The notes beneath the pieces were generated by a model. That model did not search any database, was not told where the DNA came from, and was given only the letters and a program-made list of their open reading frames with translations. This document shows, piece by piece, positions 1 through 6,089 of a stretch of 9,070 bases of DNA (the stretch's first letter is position 1; the number at the start of each line of letters is the position of its first letter). Source of the stretch: Chloroflexota bacterium (GTDB taxonomy: Bacteria; Chloroflexota; Dehalococcoidia; Dehalococcoidales; UBA2162); assembly GCA_016193545.1 (NCBI GenBank), contig JACPSA010000134.1, positions 1 to 9,070 on the forward strand. Reading direction: 5' to 3'. A program made the translations under genes and the position numbers.

Positions 1-411
1 CTGCTGGAGCAGGATGCCTGGCAGACCAGTGAAGCACTGGCTAAGTCGCTTGGTGTCAGCCCGGCTACAGTTAGACGAAGGCGGAAACTGCTACTACGTA
101 ATGGGGTGCTGTGTGCCACAGCCGTACACCTTGACCAGAGTGATAGACAGATAAAGGCAATAATAGGTTTAAATGTATCTTATGAGAGTATCGATAATGT
201 TATGCAAACACTGGCCGCTGAACCAGAGACGATGTGGGTGGCCAGTACCACCGGACGATTTGATGTTTTTGTCCTGGTTGAGTTTAACTCGACCGAAGAG
301 CTCTCCCAGTACTTGCGGGGCAAGCTGACCCGGATAGAAGGGGTAAAGAACAGTGAAACGTTTCTCTGTCTCTATGTGGAGAAAGGCAAGCAATTAGTGA
401 GCGTATTCTGA
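1..411 (+). CDS. Lrp/AsnC-family transcriptional regulator (5'-truncated by window edge)
   Basis: The reading frame is open from base 1 and ends at TGA 409-411, giving 136 residues; the start codon lies before the window. The first part reads as a DNA-binding helix-turn-helix (SEALAKSLGVSPATVRRRR, about residues 10-28), the typical AsnC wing-less HTH. From about residue 50 the sequence fits the RAM/AsnC ligand-binding fold, with IKAIIGLNVSYES, then TGRFDVFVLVEF (the beta strand and turn that normally frame the effector site) and a last strand TFLCLYVEKG. Family members are about 145-160 residues long, so only some 10-20 residues are missing. Such proteins form dimers to octamers and often sense amino acids. 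Lying next to a branched-chain amino acid operon, it could regulate that operon or itself; this is inferred from position only. An internal ATG at 106 would remove the HTH and is not the true start. Confidence 0.88.
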   Translation: MLEQDAWQTSEALAKSLGVSPATVRRRRKLLLRNGVLCATAVHLDQSDRQIKAIIGLNVSYESIDNVMQTLAAEPETMWVASTTGRFDVFVLVEFNSTEELSQYLRGKLTRIEGVKNSETFLCLYVEKGKQLVSVF

Positions 412-543
412 ATTGTCGGGACTATTTCACAGGCCGGGAACATGGACGAGTTTGGACCTATTGGATAATTAACCGCGATTACTTTATCCTGCTGTAGCGT
501 CTTTGTGATAACTGCTTGAACAATCCATCTAAAAGTGTCGTGA

Positions 544-566
544 GTAACAAACCATCGTTTTGTTAC
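544..566. repeat. Perfect 8-bp inverted repeat (hairpin or operator)
   Basis: GTAACAAA at 544-551 is the exact reverse complement of TTTGTTAC at 559-566, with a 7-base spacer. No T-run follows on either strand, so it is not a standard intrinsic terminator. It ends 33 bases before the -35 box of the 599-627 promoter, so it could be an operator or a mRNA 3'-end hairpin of the regulator gene. Function is unknown. Confidence 0.4.
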
Positions 567-598
567 CTACCGACCACCACATCATTATTCCAACAAAT

Positions 599-627
599 TT
601 GACCTCGTACAACTCGTTGCATATAAT
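599..627 (+). promoter_or_regulatory. Near-consensus sigma70-type promoter (upstream, P1)
   Basis: TTGACC (599-604) matches the -35 consensus at five of six positions, the spacer is 17 bases, and TATAAT (622-627) is a perfect -10 box. Predicted start of transcription is near 634. It is the best-scoring promoter by eye in the window, yet no gene starts close downstream. It would transcribe an inverted repeat and the repeat element, and might also feed the ilv operon as a distal promoter. Confidence 0.6.
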
Positions 628-680
628 GGCCGTGGAACGACGGTAGTCACGTAACTCATGTGAGAAAGAGCGTCTGCCCC

Positions 681-716
681 GCTAATTTGTGCTGTCGGAT
701 CTCTGCACTAATTAGC
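681..716. repeat. 12-base imperfect inverted repeat
   Basis: GCTAATTTGTGC (681-692) pairs with GCACTAATTAGC (705-716) at 11 of 12 positions across a 12-base spacer. The right arm contains the 8-base palindrome CTAATTAG (708-715). It may be an RNA hairpin in the transcript from the 599-627 promoter, loosely followed by GTAGTTTT, or a protein-binding site with an AT-rich centre. Neither role is proven. Confidence 0.45.
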
Positions 717-742
717 ACATGTAGTTTTCCATGGTGTTCAGT

Positions 743-839
743 CCTTCTCCTACAAAGGAGAGGGGGAACATATTTTTAAAGAGGGGAGCTTCGCCCCCCC
801 TCTTGCCTCACTCCCCCTTCCCTTCATAAGGGAAGGGGG
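743..839. repeat. Palindromic dispersed-repeat (REP/MITE-like) element of three hairpins
   Basis: Three G/C-rich hairpins follow each other: 743-751 with 756-764 (9 pairs, one G-T, loop ACAA); 779-786 with 797-804 (AAGAGGGG and CCCCTCTT, 8 pairs); and 813-824 with 828-839 (CCCCCTTCCCTT and its exact reverse complement, 12 pairs around the loop CAT). The tail AGGGGGATAGGT (841-852) probably belongs to the unit. The style, runs of C and G with small loops and 'GGAGCTTCGCC', resembles intergenic repeats scattered through many environmental bacterial genomes. Only one full copy is present, so the repeat status is inferred from the style and symmetry. Confidence 0.55.
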
Positions 840-932
840 CAGGGGGATAGGTCAATAATCACTCCAAAACTGGGGCTCCTGACTAAAATATCGACCCAAC
901 CGAGAATGAGTAAAAGGCATACTGGCATTTAG

Positions 933-961
933 TTGACAATATATCGGAAGTATGTTAGTCT
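933..961 (+). promoter_or_regulatory. Promoter of the ilv operon leader (P2)
   Basis: A perfect -35 box TTGACA (933-938) is followed after 17 bases by TAGTCT (956-961), a weak -10 box that keeps the key T, A and last T. A TG at 953-954 sits exactly at the extended -10 position, which normally compensates for a weak -10. The predicted transcription start is at about 968, with 968-971 all reasonable. This places it directly before the leader peptide and attenuator of the operon. Confidence 0.6.
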
Positions 962-970
962 ATCACCACA

Positions 971-1015
971 ATGAACAGACATATGGTTATCGTATTACTG
1001 GTTACATATAAATAA
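971..1015 (+). CDS. Branched-chain amino acid leader peptide (attenuator control peptide)
   Basis: A 14-codon open frame reads MNRHMVIVLLVTYK and stops at TAA 1013-1015. Six consecutive codons (986-1003: GTT ATC GTA TTA CTG GTT) encode Val-Ile-Val-Leu-Leu-Val, exactly the three end products of the operon that follows. This run, the promoter just before it and the terminator 26 bases after it are the signature of ribosome-mediated attenuation as known for ilv and leu operons. There is no Shine-Dalgarno sequence at normal distance, and the ATG is only about 0-3 bases from the predicted transcript start, so translation is probably leaderless. A second in-frame ATG at 983 would still keep all six control codons. 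Confidence 0.82.
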   Translation: MNRHMVIVLLVTYK

Positions 1016-1017
1016 AC

Positions 1018-1051
1018 CGGCGTGGGTCGTCTCCAGAGGGGCCGTCCCCAC
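1018..1051 (+). promoter_or_regulatory. Candidate antiterminator of the ilv attenuator
   Basis: Two alternative pairings would break the terminator by capturing its 5' arm: CGGC 1018-1021 with GCCG 1041-1044, or GTGGG 1022-1026 with CCCAC 1047-1051 supported by CTCC 1031-1034 with GGGG 1038-1041 (one G-T). A ribosome stalled at the control codons (986-1003) would leave 1018-1026 free to pair. One resting at the stop codon (1013-1015) would cover about to 1027 and let the terminator form. Stems are short, so the exact fold is uncertain. Confidence 0.5.
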
Positions 1052-1066
1052 AGGGACGGCTTTTTT
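1041..1066 (+). terminator. Intrinsic terminator acting as ilv attenuator
   Basis: GCCGTCCC (1041-1048) and GGGACGGC (1053-1060) form a perfect 8-pair G/C-rich stem with the loop CACA, followed at once by six T (1061-1066) and an A/T-rich tail. It lies 35 bases before the ilvD start and after the leader peptide, so it ends transcription before the structural genes rather than after a gene. Confidence 0.9.
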
Positions 1067-1100
1067 ATTACTATAAATAACAAGGGTGGAAAGAAGGACT

Positions 1101-2777
1101 ATGAAAAGCGACCTCATTAAAAAGGGCGTGGAACGGGCACCGCACCGTTCGTTACTGCATGCTTTAGGCTGCACACGAGCTGAACTGGATAAACCTTTCA
1201 TCGGTATTATCAACAGCTTCAGTGAGATTGTGCCCGGTCATATGCACCTGCGGGATATCGCTGAGGCAGTCAAAGCCGGAGTACGCAGCGCTGGCGGCGT
1301 TCCCTTTGAAGTTAATACCATCGCCGTGTGTGATGGCATTGCTATGAATCACCCCGGCATGAAATACAGCCTGCCCAGCCGGGAACTGATTGCCGACTCG
1401 GTAGAGATAATGGCCGAAGCTCATGCTTTTGACGCATTAGTTTTTATACCCAACTGTGACAAAATAATACCCGGAATGCTGATGGCGGCAGTCAGATTAA
1501 ATCTACCGGCCATCTTCATTAGCGGTGGACCAATGCTGAAAGGTTATTTGCCAACTGAGACCGGATTCAATGAGGTCGACCTCAGCTCTGTTTTTGAAGC
1601 CGTGGGCAAGATATCCAGCGGACGGATGACTGAAGCTGAACTGGAGCTACTGGAAGAGGTAGCCTGCCCCGGCTGCGGTAGCTGCTCCGGAATGTTCACC
1701 GCCAATACCATGAACTGTCTCACCGAAGCATTAGGCATGGGACTACCCGGCAACGGTACTATCCCGGCTATCGATAGTAGACGGCAGCAGTTAGCTAAAG
1801 CCGCCGGGCAGCAAATTATGGCACTGCTGGCTGATGATATCCGCCCGCGCCATATTATCAACCAGAACGCTATGCACAATGCCTTCACCGTTGACATGGC
1901 TTTGGGCGGCAGCACGAACTCAGTCTTGCACCTTACGGCAATCGCTAATGAAGCAGGTATTGGTTTTGAGCTGCCGATGGTAAATAAGGTCAGTAAAGCC
2001 ACCCCCCAGCTTTGTAAATTGAGGCCGGCAGGTGATTACCATATCGAGGACTTGGACCGGGCCGGCGGCATTTCTGCCGTGATGAAAGAACTGGGCGGGT
2101 TGCTAAAAACGAAGGCTAAGACGGTTACAGGCAAGACTGTAGCTGAGAACATATCGAAGAGCCGGGTTCTTGATAGTGACGTTATCCGCTCGAAAACTAA
2201 GGCTCATTCACAGACAGGAGGTCTGGCTATCCTTTTTGGGAACATAGCTCCGGATGGGGCGGTGGTGAAAAGGGGAGCTGTCGCCCCAGAAATGATGGTT
2301 CATCGAGGGGCAGCTAGAGTTTTTGACTCTGAGGAAGAGGCGACGCAGGCTATTATCGGCCGTACTATTAAGCCGGGCGAGGTTATCGTCATCCGTTACG
2401 AAGGACCGAGGGGAGGTCCCGGGATGAGAGAGATGCTCACCCCGACCTCCTTGCTAGCCGGTATGGGCATGGACAAAGAAGTTGCCCTGATAACGGACGG
2501 ACGCTTTTCCGGAGCCACCCGCGGGGCAGCTATCGGGCATGTCTCTCCTGAGGCAGCCAGCCGCGGACCTATCGCTGCCGTAACTAATGGAGATATAATC
2601 AAGATTGATATTCCTAATTGCCGGCTTGAGGTGGAAATTAGCGATAAAGACATATCTAACCGTCTGGCGAAACTAACCGATTTTGAACCCAGGATAAAAA
2701 CAGGCTACCTCAGACGCTACGCTGAGAAGGTTTCTTCAGCCAGCACCGGAGCCGTATTTCAGGAGGAACAGCCATGA
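1101..2777 (+). CDS. ilvD: Dihydroxy-acid dehydratase
   Basis: This iron-sulfur enzyme of the IlvD/Edd family dehydrates 2,3-dihydroxyisovalerate and 2,3-dihydroxy-3-methylvalerate to the keto acids that precede valine/leucine and isoleucine. The 558-residue length is normal. Family signatures are NCDKIIPGML (residues 118-127, cluster Cys119), CPGCGSCSGMFTAN (189-202, cluster Cys195), IRYEGPRGGPGMREML and LITDGRFSGATRG (holding the catalytic Ser). At the position where [2Fe-2S] enzymes have their first cluster cysteine, this protein has Gly (VPGHMHL, Gly46), as in the oxygen-labile [4Fe-4S] E. coli type. The ATG at 1101 is preferred, with GAAGG 1093-1097 and GGTGG 1085-1089 upstream, over an in-frame GTG at 1086, because family proteins begin close to 'MKSDLIKKG'. 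The gene is the first structural gene behind the attenuator and overlaps ilvB by four bases. Confidence 0.96.
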   Translation: MKSDLIKKGVERAPHRSLLHALGCTRAELDKPFIGIINSFSEIVPGHMHLRDIAEAVKAGVRSAGGVPFEVNTIAVCDGIAMNHPGMKYSLPSRELIADSVEIMAEAHAFDALVFIPNCDKIIPGMLMAAVRLNLPAIFISGGPMLKGYLPTETGFNEVDLSSVFEAVGKISSGRMTEAELELLEEVACPGCGSCSGMFTANTMNCLTEALGMGLPGNGTIPAIDSRRQQLAKAAGQQIMALLADDIRPRHIINQNAMHNAFTVDMALGGSTNSVLHLTAIANEAGIGFELPMVNKVSKATPQLCKLRPAGDYHIEDLDRAGGISAVMKELGGLLKTKAKTVTGKTVAENISKSRVLDSDVIRSKTKAHSQTGGLAILFGNIAPDGAVVKRGAVAPEMMVHRGAARVFDSEEEATQAIIGRTIKPGEVIVIRYEGPRGGPGMREMLTPTSLLAGMGMDKEVALITDGRFSGATRGAAIGHVSPEAASRGPIAAVTNGDIIKIDIPNCRLEVEISDKDISNRLAKLTDFEPRIKTGYLRRYAEKVSSASTGAVFQEEQP

Positions 2778-4498
2778 AAATGACCGGAGCCCAAATTATC
2801 TGTGAAAGTCTGGTAAGAGAGGGAGTGGATATTGTTTTTGGTATCCTGGGCGGAGCGGTTTTACCATTTTATGACACTCTACCACAATTCCCTCAGCTTC
2901 ATCACATCCTGGTACGGCATGAACAGGGTGCGGCTCATGCGGCTGATGGTTACGCCCGCGCCACCGGCAAGGTCGGAGTATGTTTTGCCACCTCCGGTCC
3001 GGGGGCAACCAACCTGGTCACCGGAATCGCTAATGCCTACCTCGATTCCGCACCTATGGTCGCTATCACCGGACAGGTCGCCAGACCTTTTATCGGCAAA
3101 GATGCTTTCCAGGAGGTAGACATCACCGGCATCACACTGCCCATTACCAAGCATAACTACCTTGTCCTCGAGGCCAGCTCATTAGCCAAAACAGTAAAAG
3201 AAGCTTTCTATCTGGCCCGGACCGGGCGACCTGGCCCGATACTCATCGATGTGCCCCGGGATGTTTTTATCGAGGAGGCAGAATTTCACTATCCGAGCAA
3301 GATAGACTTACCCAGCTATAAGCCGACACTCGAGGGGCATCCGGCACAGATTAAGAAGGCAGTAAAACTTATTGACGAAGCCCAACGCCCTGTCATTATT
3401 GCCGGCAGGGGTGTATCTATCTCCGGAGCCTATACTGAGCTCAAGCAGCTAGTTGAGACAGCCCAGATACCGATGGTCACCACTTTACTGGGCATCGGCA
3501 GCTTCCCGGAAAGTCACATCCTGAATTTCGGTATGCTCGGCATGCATGGCATGGCTTACGCCAATATGGCAGTCGATGCTGCCGATGTCATTATTGCTAT
3601 CGGCATGCGCTTCGATGACCGAGCTACCGGCAGAGTGAGCGGCTTTGCCCCTAACGCCCGCATCATCCACATCGACATCGACCCGGCGGAAATCGGCAAG
3701 AACGTACGTGTCGATGTACCTATCGTCGGTGATGTCAAAGCGGTCCTCAAAGAACTTAATAAATTGGTGGCTCCTACCGAGCGTATTAAGTGGGTCCAGC
3801 AGCTTGAAGACTGGCGCAAAGAACATCCGATAACCGAAGATAGTCACAGTGCCGGGCTACTGCCCCAGTATATCGTTCACCAGATATATCAGATGACCAA
3901 AGGTGACGCAACTATTGTTACCGGGGTGGGACAGCACCAGATGTGGGCAGCCCAGCACTACTGGTATGATAAGCCAAATCGCTTCATCTCATCAGGAGGA
4001 CTGGGCACTATGGGCTTCGGGCTGCCGGCAGCCATCGGCGCTAAAATAGGCTGTCCTGACAGTACGGTCTGGTTAATTGACGGCGATGGCAGCTTCCAGA
4101 TGACCATCCAGGAGCTAGCCACCATCGCTCAGGAAAATGTGGCGGTGAAGATAGCTATTTTCAATAACGGCTATCTGGGAATGGTAAGACAATGGCAGGA
4201 ACTATTCTACGGGAAACGGTATGTCGCCACATCCTTGACCTGCCCCGATTATGTCAAGATTGCTGAAGGATATTGTATCCCCGGAGTGAGGGTTACACGC
4301 AGAGAAGAGGTGATTCCGGCAATCGCGCAGGCGATGGCAGCTTCGGGTCCGTTTCTGATAGATTTCCTCGTGGAACCGGAGGAAAATGTTTTCCCAATGG
4401 TGCCACCGGGAGCATCTTTAATCGAATTTATCGAGCGACCCAGGAACATGGTCAAAGCCCTCTCCGATTCCGCCAAGCTGCCGGTGAGTAATATCTGA
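2774..4498 (+). CDS. ilvB: Acetolactate synthase (acetohydroxyacid synthase), large catalytic subunit
   Basis: The ThDP-, FAD- and Mg-dependent enzyme condenses two pyruvates to acetolactate, or pyruvate with 2-ketobutyrate to acetohydroxybutyrate. The 574 residues span three domains. The N-terminal ThDP domain carries the catalytic Glu50 (RHEQGAAHAADGYARATG), the central FAD-binding domain has GMRFDDRATGR, and the C-terminal ThDP domain has the GDG...NN metal site (Gly437-Asp438-Gly439 to Asn464-Asn465). Trp474 in MVRQWQ is the known family residue that favours 2-ketobutyrate and binds herbicides. KDAFQEVD and RPGPILIDVPRDV are also typical. The start is fixed by AGGAGG at 2761-2766, seven bases before the ATG. 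The ATGA overlap with ilvD implies translational coupling. The regulatory subunit follows after 21 bases. Confidence 0.97.
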   Translation: MKMTGAQIICESLVREGVDIVFGILGGAVLPFYDTLPQFPQLHHILVRHEQGAAHAADGYARATGKVGVCFATSGPGATNLVTGIANAYLDSAPMVAITGQVARPFIGKDAFQEVDITGITLPITKHNYLVLEASSLAKTVKEAFYLARTGRPGPILIDVPRDVFIEEAEFHYPSKIDLPSYKPTLEGHPAQIKKAVKLIDEAQRPVIIAGRGVSISGAYTELKQLVETAQIPMVTTLLGIGSFPESHILNFGMLGMHGMAYANMAVDAADVIIAIGMRFDDRATGRVSGFAPNARIIHIDIDPAEIGKNVRVDVPIVGDVKAVLKELNKLVAPTERIKWVQQLEDWRKEHPITEDSHSAGLLPQYIVHQIYQMTKGDATIVTGVGQHQMWAAQHYWYDKPNRFISSGGLGTMGFGLPAAIGAKIGCPDSTVWLIDGDGSFQMTIQELATIAQENVAVKIAIFNNGYLGMVRQWQELFYGKRYVATSLTCPDYVKIAEGYCIPGVRVTRREEVIPAIAQAMAASGPFLIDFLVEPEENVFPMVPPGASLIEFIERPRNMVKALSDSAKLPVSNI

Positions 4499-4519
4499 GA
4501 CCAGAGAAGAGGAGGTAAC

Positions 4520-5059
4520 ATGCCGACGAAGCACACCATAGTGGCTCTGGTAGAAAATAAGCCCGGAGTGCTCAACCGGATGGCCAGCCTTTTCCGCAGG
4601 CGTGGCTTTAACATTGAGAGCATCGCCGTCGGGCTCAGTGAAACGCCTGATTTGTCACGCGTGACCATTGTTGTCGATGGCGCAACTACCATGGTCGAGC
4701 AGGTTAGAAAACAGCTAGCCAAGGTCATTGATGTCGTCAGGGTATCTGATATTAGCGATACTGACCTGGTTGCCCGGGAATTAGCCTTAATCAAAGTAAA
4801 AGCTTCTTCCGTTACCAGAAGTGAGATTATGCAGATTGTGGACATATTCCGGGCCAATATCATCGATGTCGGCACTGATTCGGTAACTGTTGAAGTTACC
4901 GGCGATGAAGATAAAATCAATTCCCTATTTAATTTGCTCCGCGGTTTTGGTATCAGGGAACTAGCCAGAACGGGTCGCATCGCTATGACCAGAGGTGGCT
5001 CAAACTCGCTAAGAGAGAAGGAGGCCCCCAAAACTCACACCAGAAAGCCAAAAACATAG
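4520..5059 (+). CDS. ilvN: Acetolactate synthase small regulatory subunit
   Basis: The protein activates the IlvB catalytic subunit and makes it sensitive to feedback by valine. Its N-terminal ACT domain (about residues 4-78) begins HTIVALVENKPGVLNRMASL. Asn13, Gly16 and Asn31 line up with E. coli IlvH Asn11, Gly14 and Asn29, which are needed for valine inhibition, so feedback control is probably intact. The C-terminal IlvN domain (about 82-160) includes IFRANIIDVGTDSVTVEVTG and a final ELARTGRIAMTRG. A lysine-rich tail of about 15 residues (KEAPKTHTRKPKT) extends past the usual end. At 179 residues it is of normal to slightly long size. AGGAGGT (4510-4516) lies close before the ATG. It may also be named ilvH in other naming schemes. 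Confidence 0.95.
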   Translation: MPTKHTIVALVENKPGVLNRMASLFRRRGFNIESIAVGLSETPDLSRVTIVVDGATTMVEQVRKQLAKVIDVVRVSDISDTDLVARELALIKVKASSVTRSEIMQIVDIFRANIIDVGTDSVTVEVTGDEDKINSLFNLLRGFGIRELARTGRIAMTRGGSNSLREKEAPKTHTRKPKT

Positions 5060-5062
5060 ATA

Positions 5063-5091
5063 TTGATTTCTTCCAGGATGTAAGGTATCAT
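5063..5091 (+). promoter_or_regulatory. Possible internal promoter before usp
   Basis: The 59-base gap after ilvN holds TTGATT (5063-5068, four of six), a 17-base spacer and TATCAT (5086-5091, five of six). The predicted start near 5098 gives a 5' leader of about 21 bases with a strong ribosome site GGAGG (5108-5112) six bases before the usp ATG. It would allow usp-ilvC-leuA expression independent of the attenuator. Confidence 0.45.
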
Positions 5092-5118
5092 CAAATTCAC
5101 AAAAGAGGGAGGTGAAAC

Positions 5119-6087
5119 ATGTACAGGAAGATGCTGGTGCCCTTAGACGGCTCTGAGCTAGCCGAGGTGGTCTTCACCTACGCCAAGGAACTTGCTGGTA
5201 GACTCGATATAGATGTGATTTTGCTTCATGTTGTCAATCCGGTCCTTCAAGGATTTACCCCGATGCACCGAGCCTACATTGAGCATGCCGCTGAGATTTT
5301 ACAACGGGAAGCACGAAGTGTGCAAGAAAGAAGTAAGGGTGCTAAACCGCAAGTTAAACCAGTAGAAACAAGAAGCGAATTAACCGTGGGTTATGCTCCT
5401 GATGAAATCCTCCGTTGTGCTGAGAAAAACAAGGTTGACCTGATTCTCATGGCTAGCCATGGCCGCTCTGGACTGAGACGCTGGACCATGGGCAGCGTAG
5501 CGGATAAGATTCTGCGTACCTCACAAATTCCTGTCTGGCTGGTGCGCGCTGGAGTTCCCGATGAAATCCTTTATGACAAATGGCCCAAGAAAACAATACT
5601 GGTCCCACTGGATGGTTCAGAGCTGGCTGAATCAGTACTCCCCCATGTCCAAACCCTGTCCGAACAGCGGGGCCCCGAGCGAGTGGATGTAGTCCTGGTC
5701 AGGGTCTGCGAACCACCGGCCATACCGTCTTACTATGCTCCTGAACTACCTGATGCGCCGTTGAACTGGGGAGAATATATGCAGAAAGAAACCGCCCGGT
5801 GTAAGCAGACAGCTACCGACTATCTGGCTGAAGTCGCCAAGAAACTCAAGGCTATGGGTGTTAACAATGTAAAGTCAGAGGTATTGGTCGGCAAATCGGC
5901 TGACCAGCTAGTCGATTACGCCAATAAAAATCCTTTTAACCTGATTGTTATGGCCACCCACGGACGTTCCGGACTCAGCCGCTGGGTCTACGGCAGTATT
6001 ACCGAGAATGTCCTGCAAGGAGTATCCTGCCCGATACTTCTGATAAGAACGAATCCATCTAATCAACCGGTAAAAAAGGAGAAATAA
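5119..6087 (+). CDS. Universal stress protein with two tandem UspA domains
   Basis: The 322 residues hold two UspA domains of the alpha/beta nucleotide-binding type, about 2-143 and 158-311. Each starts with the P-loop-like strand and turn (KMLVPLDGSELAE and KTILVPLDGSELAE) and ends with the ATP-binding pattern: ASHG, nine residues, GS (residues 112-126), and ATHG, nine residues, GS (279-293). These match the ATP-binding subclass known from MJ0577, although Ala replaces the first Gly of that pattern in both. No membrane segment or signal peptide is seen, so it is cytoplasmic. The repeat of the whole domain points to internal duplication. It sits between ilvN and ilvC, ends 2 bases before the ilvC start, and supplies the ilvC ribosome site from its last codons. 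Its link to amino acid synthesis is unknown; stress- or energy-dependent control of the operon is a guess. Confidence 0.93.
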   Translation: MYRKMLVPLDGSELAEVVFTYAKELAGRLDIDVILLHVVNPVLQGFTPMHRAYIEHAAEILQREARSVQERSKGAKPQVKPVETRSELTVGYAPDEILRCAEKNKVDLILMASHGRSGLRRWTMGSVADKILRTSQIPVWLVRAGVPDEILYDKWPKKTILVPLDGSELAESVLPHVQTLSEQRGPERVDVVLVRVCEPPAIPSYYAPELPDAPLNWGEYMQKETARCKQTATDYLAEVAKKLKAMGVNNVKSEVLVGKSADQLVDYANKNPFNLIVMATHGRSGLSRWVYGSITENVLQGVSCPILLIRTNPSNQPVKKEK

Positions 6088-6089
6088 CT

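Larger units (their letters stand above)
412..1100. other. Long regulatory intergenic region between the regulator and ilvD
   Basis: No credible normal-sized gene is seen on either strand. Bases 412-543 show nothing recognisable and no clear terminator for the regulator gene. The rest holds, in order, a hairpin (544-566), a strong promoter (599-627), an inverted repeat (681-716), a three-hairpin repeat element (743-839), a promoter (933-961), a leader peptide (971-1015) and an attenuator (1041-1066), each listed separately. Bases 842-932 and 1067-1091 show nothing further. Confidence 0.8.

Noticed and set aside
731..829. A 32-codon + strand frame starting at ATG 731
   Set aside because: It runs through the three-hairpin repeat element, has no ribosome site, and its Pro/Ser/Leu-rich product is what such palindromic repeats give by chance.
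1086..1100. GTG at 1086 as the ilvD start
   Set aside because: It would add five residues (MERRT) not expected in the family and would overlap the likely ribosome-binding region; ATG 1101 fits better.
412..1100. T-box riboswitch in front of ilvD
   Set aside because: No T-box sequence (the conserved GGGTGGnACCGCG-type element) or specifier stem was seen; the Val/Ile/Leu codon run gives a better explanation for the terminator.
995..1213. 72-codon - strand frame across the leader and ilvD start
   Set aside because: It covers the terminator, leader peptide and ilvD N-terminus on the opposite strand and has no ribosome site or recognised similarity.
4249..5031. 260-codon open frame on the - strand opposite the ilvB end and ilvN
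   Set aside because: It lies antisense to two clear conserved genes, has low-complexity Ser/Leu/Thr/Met-rich sequence, and shows no family motif; it is a codon-bias shadow.
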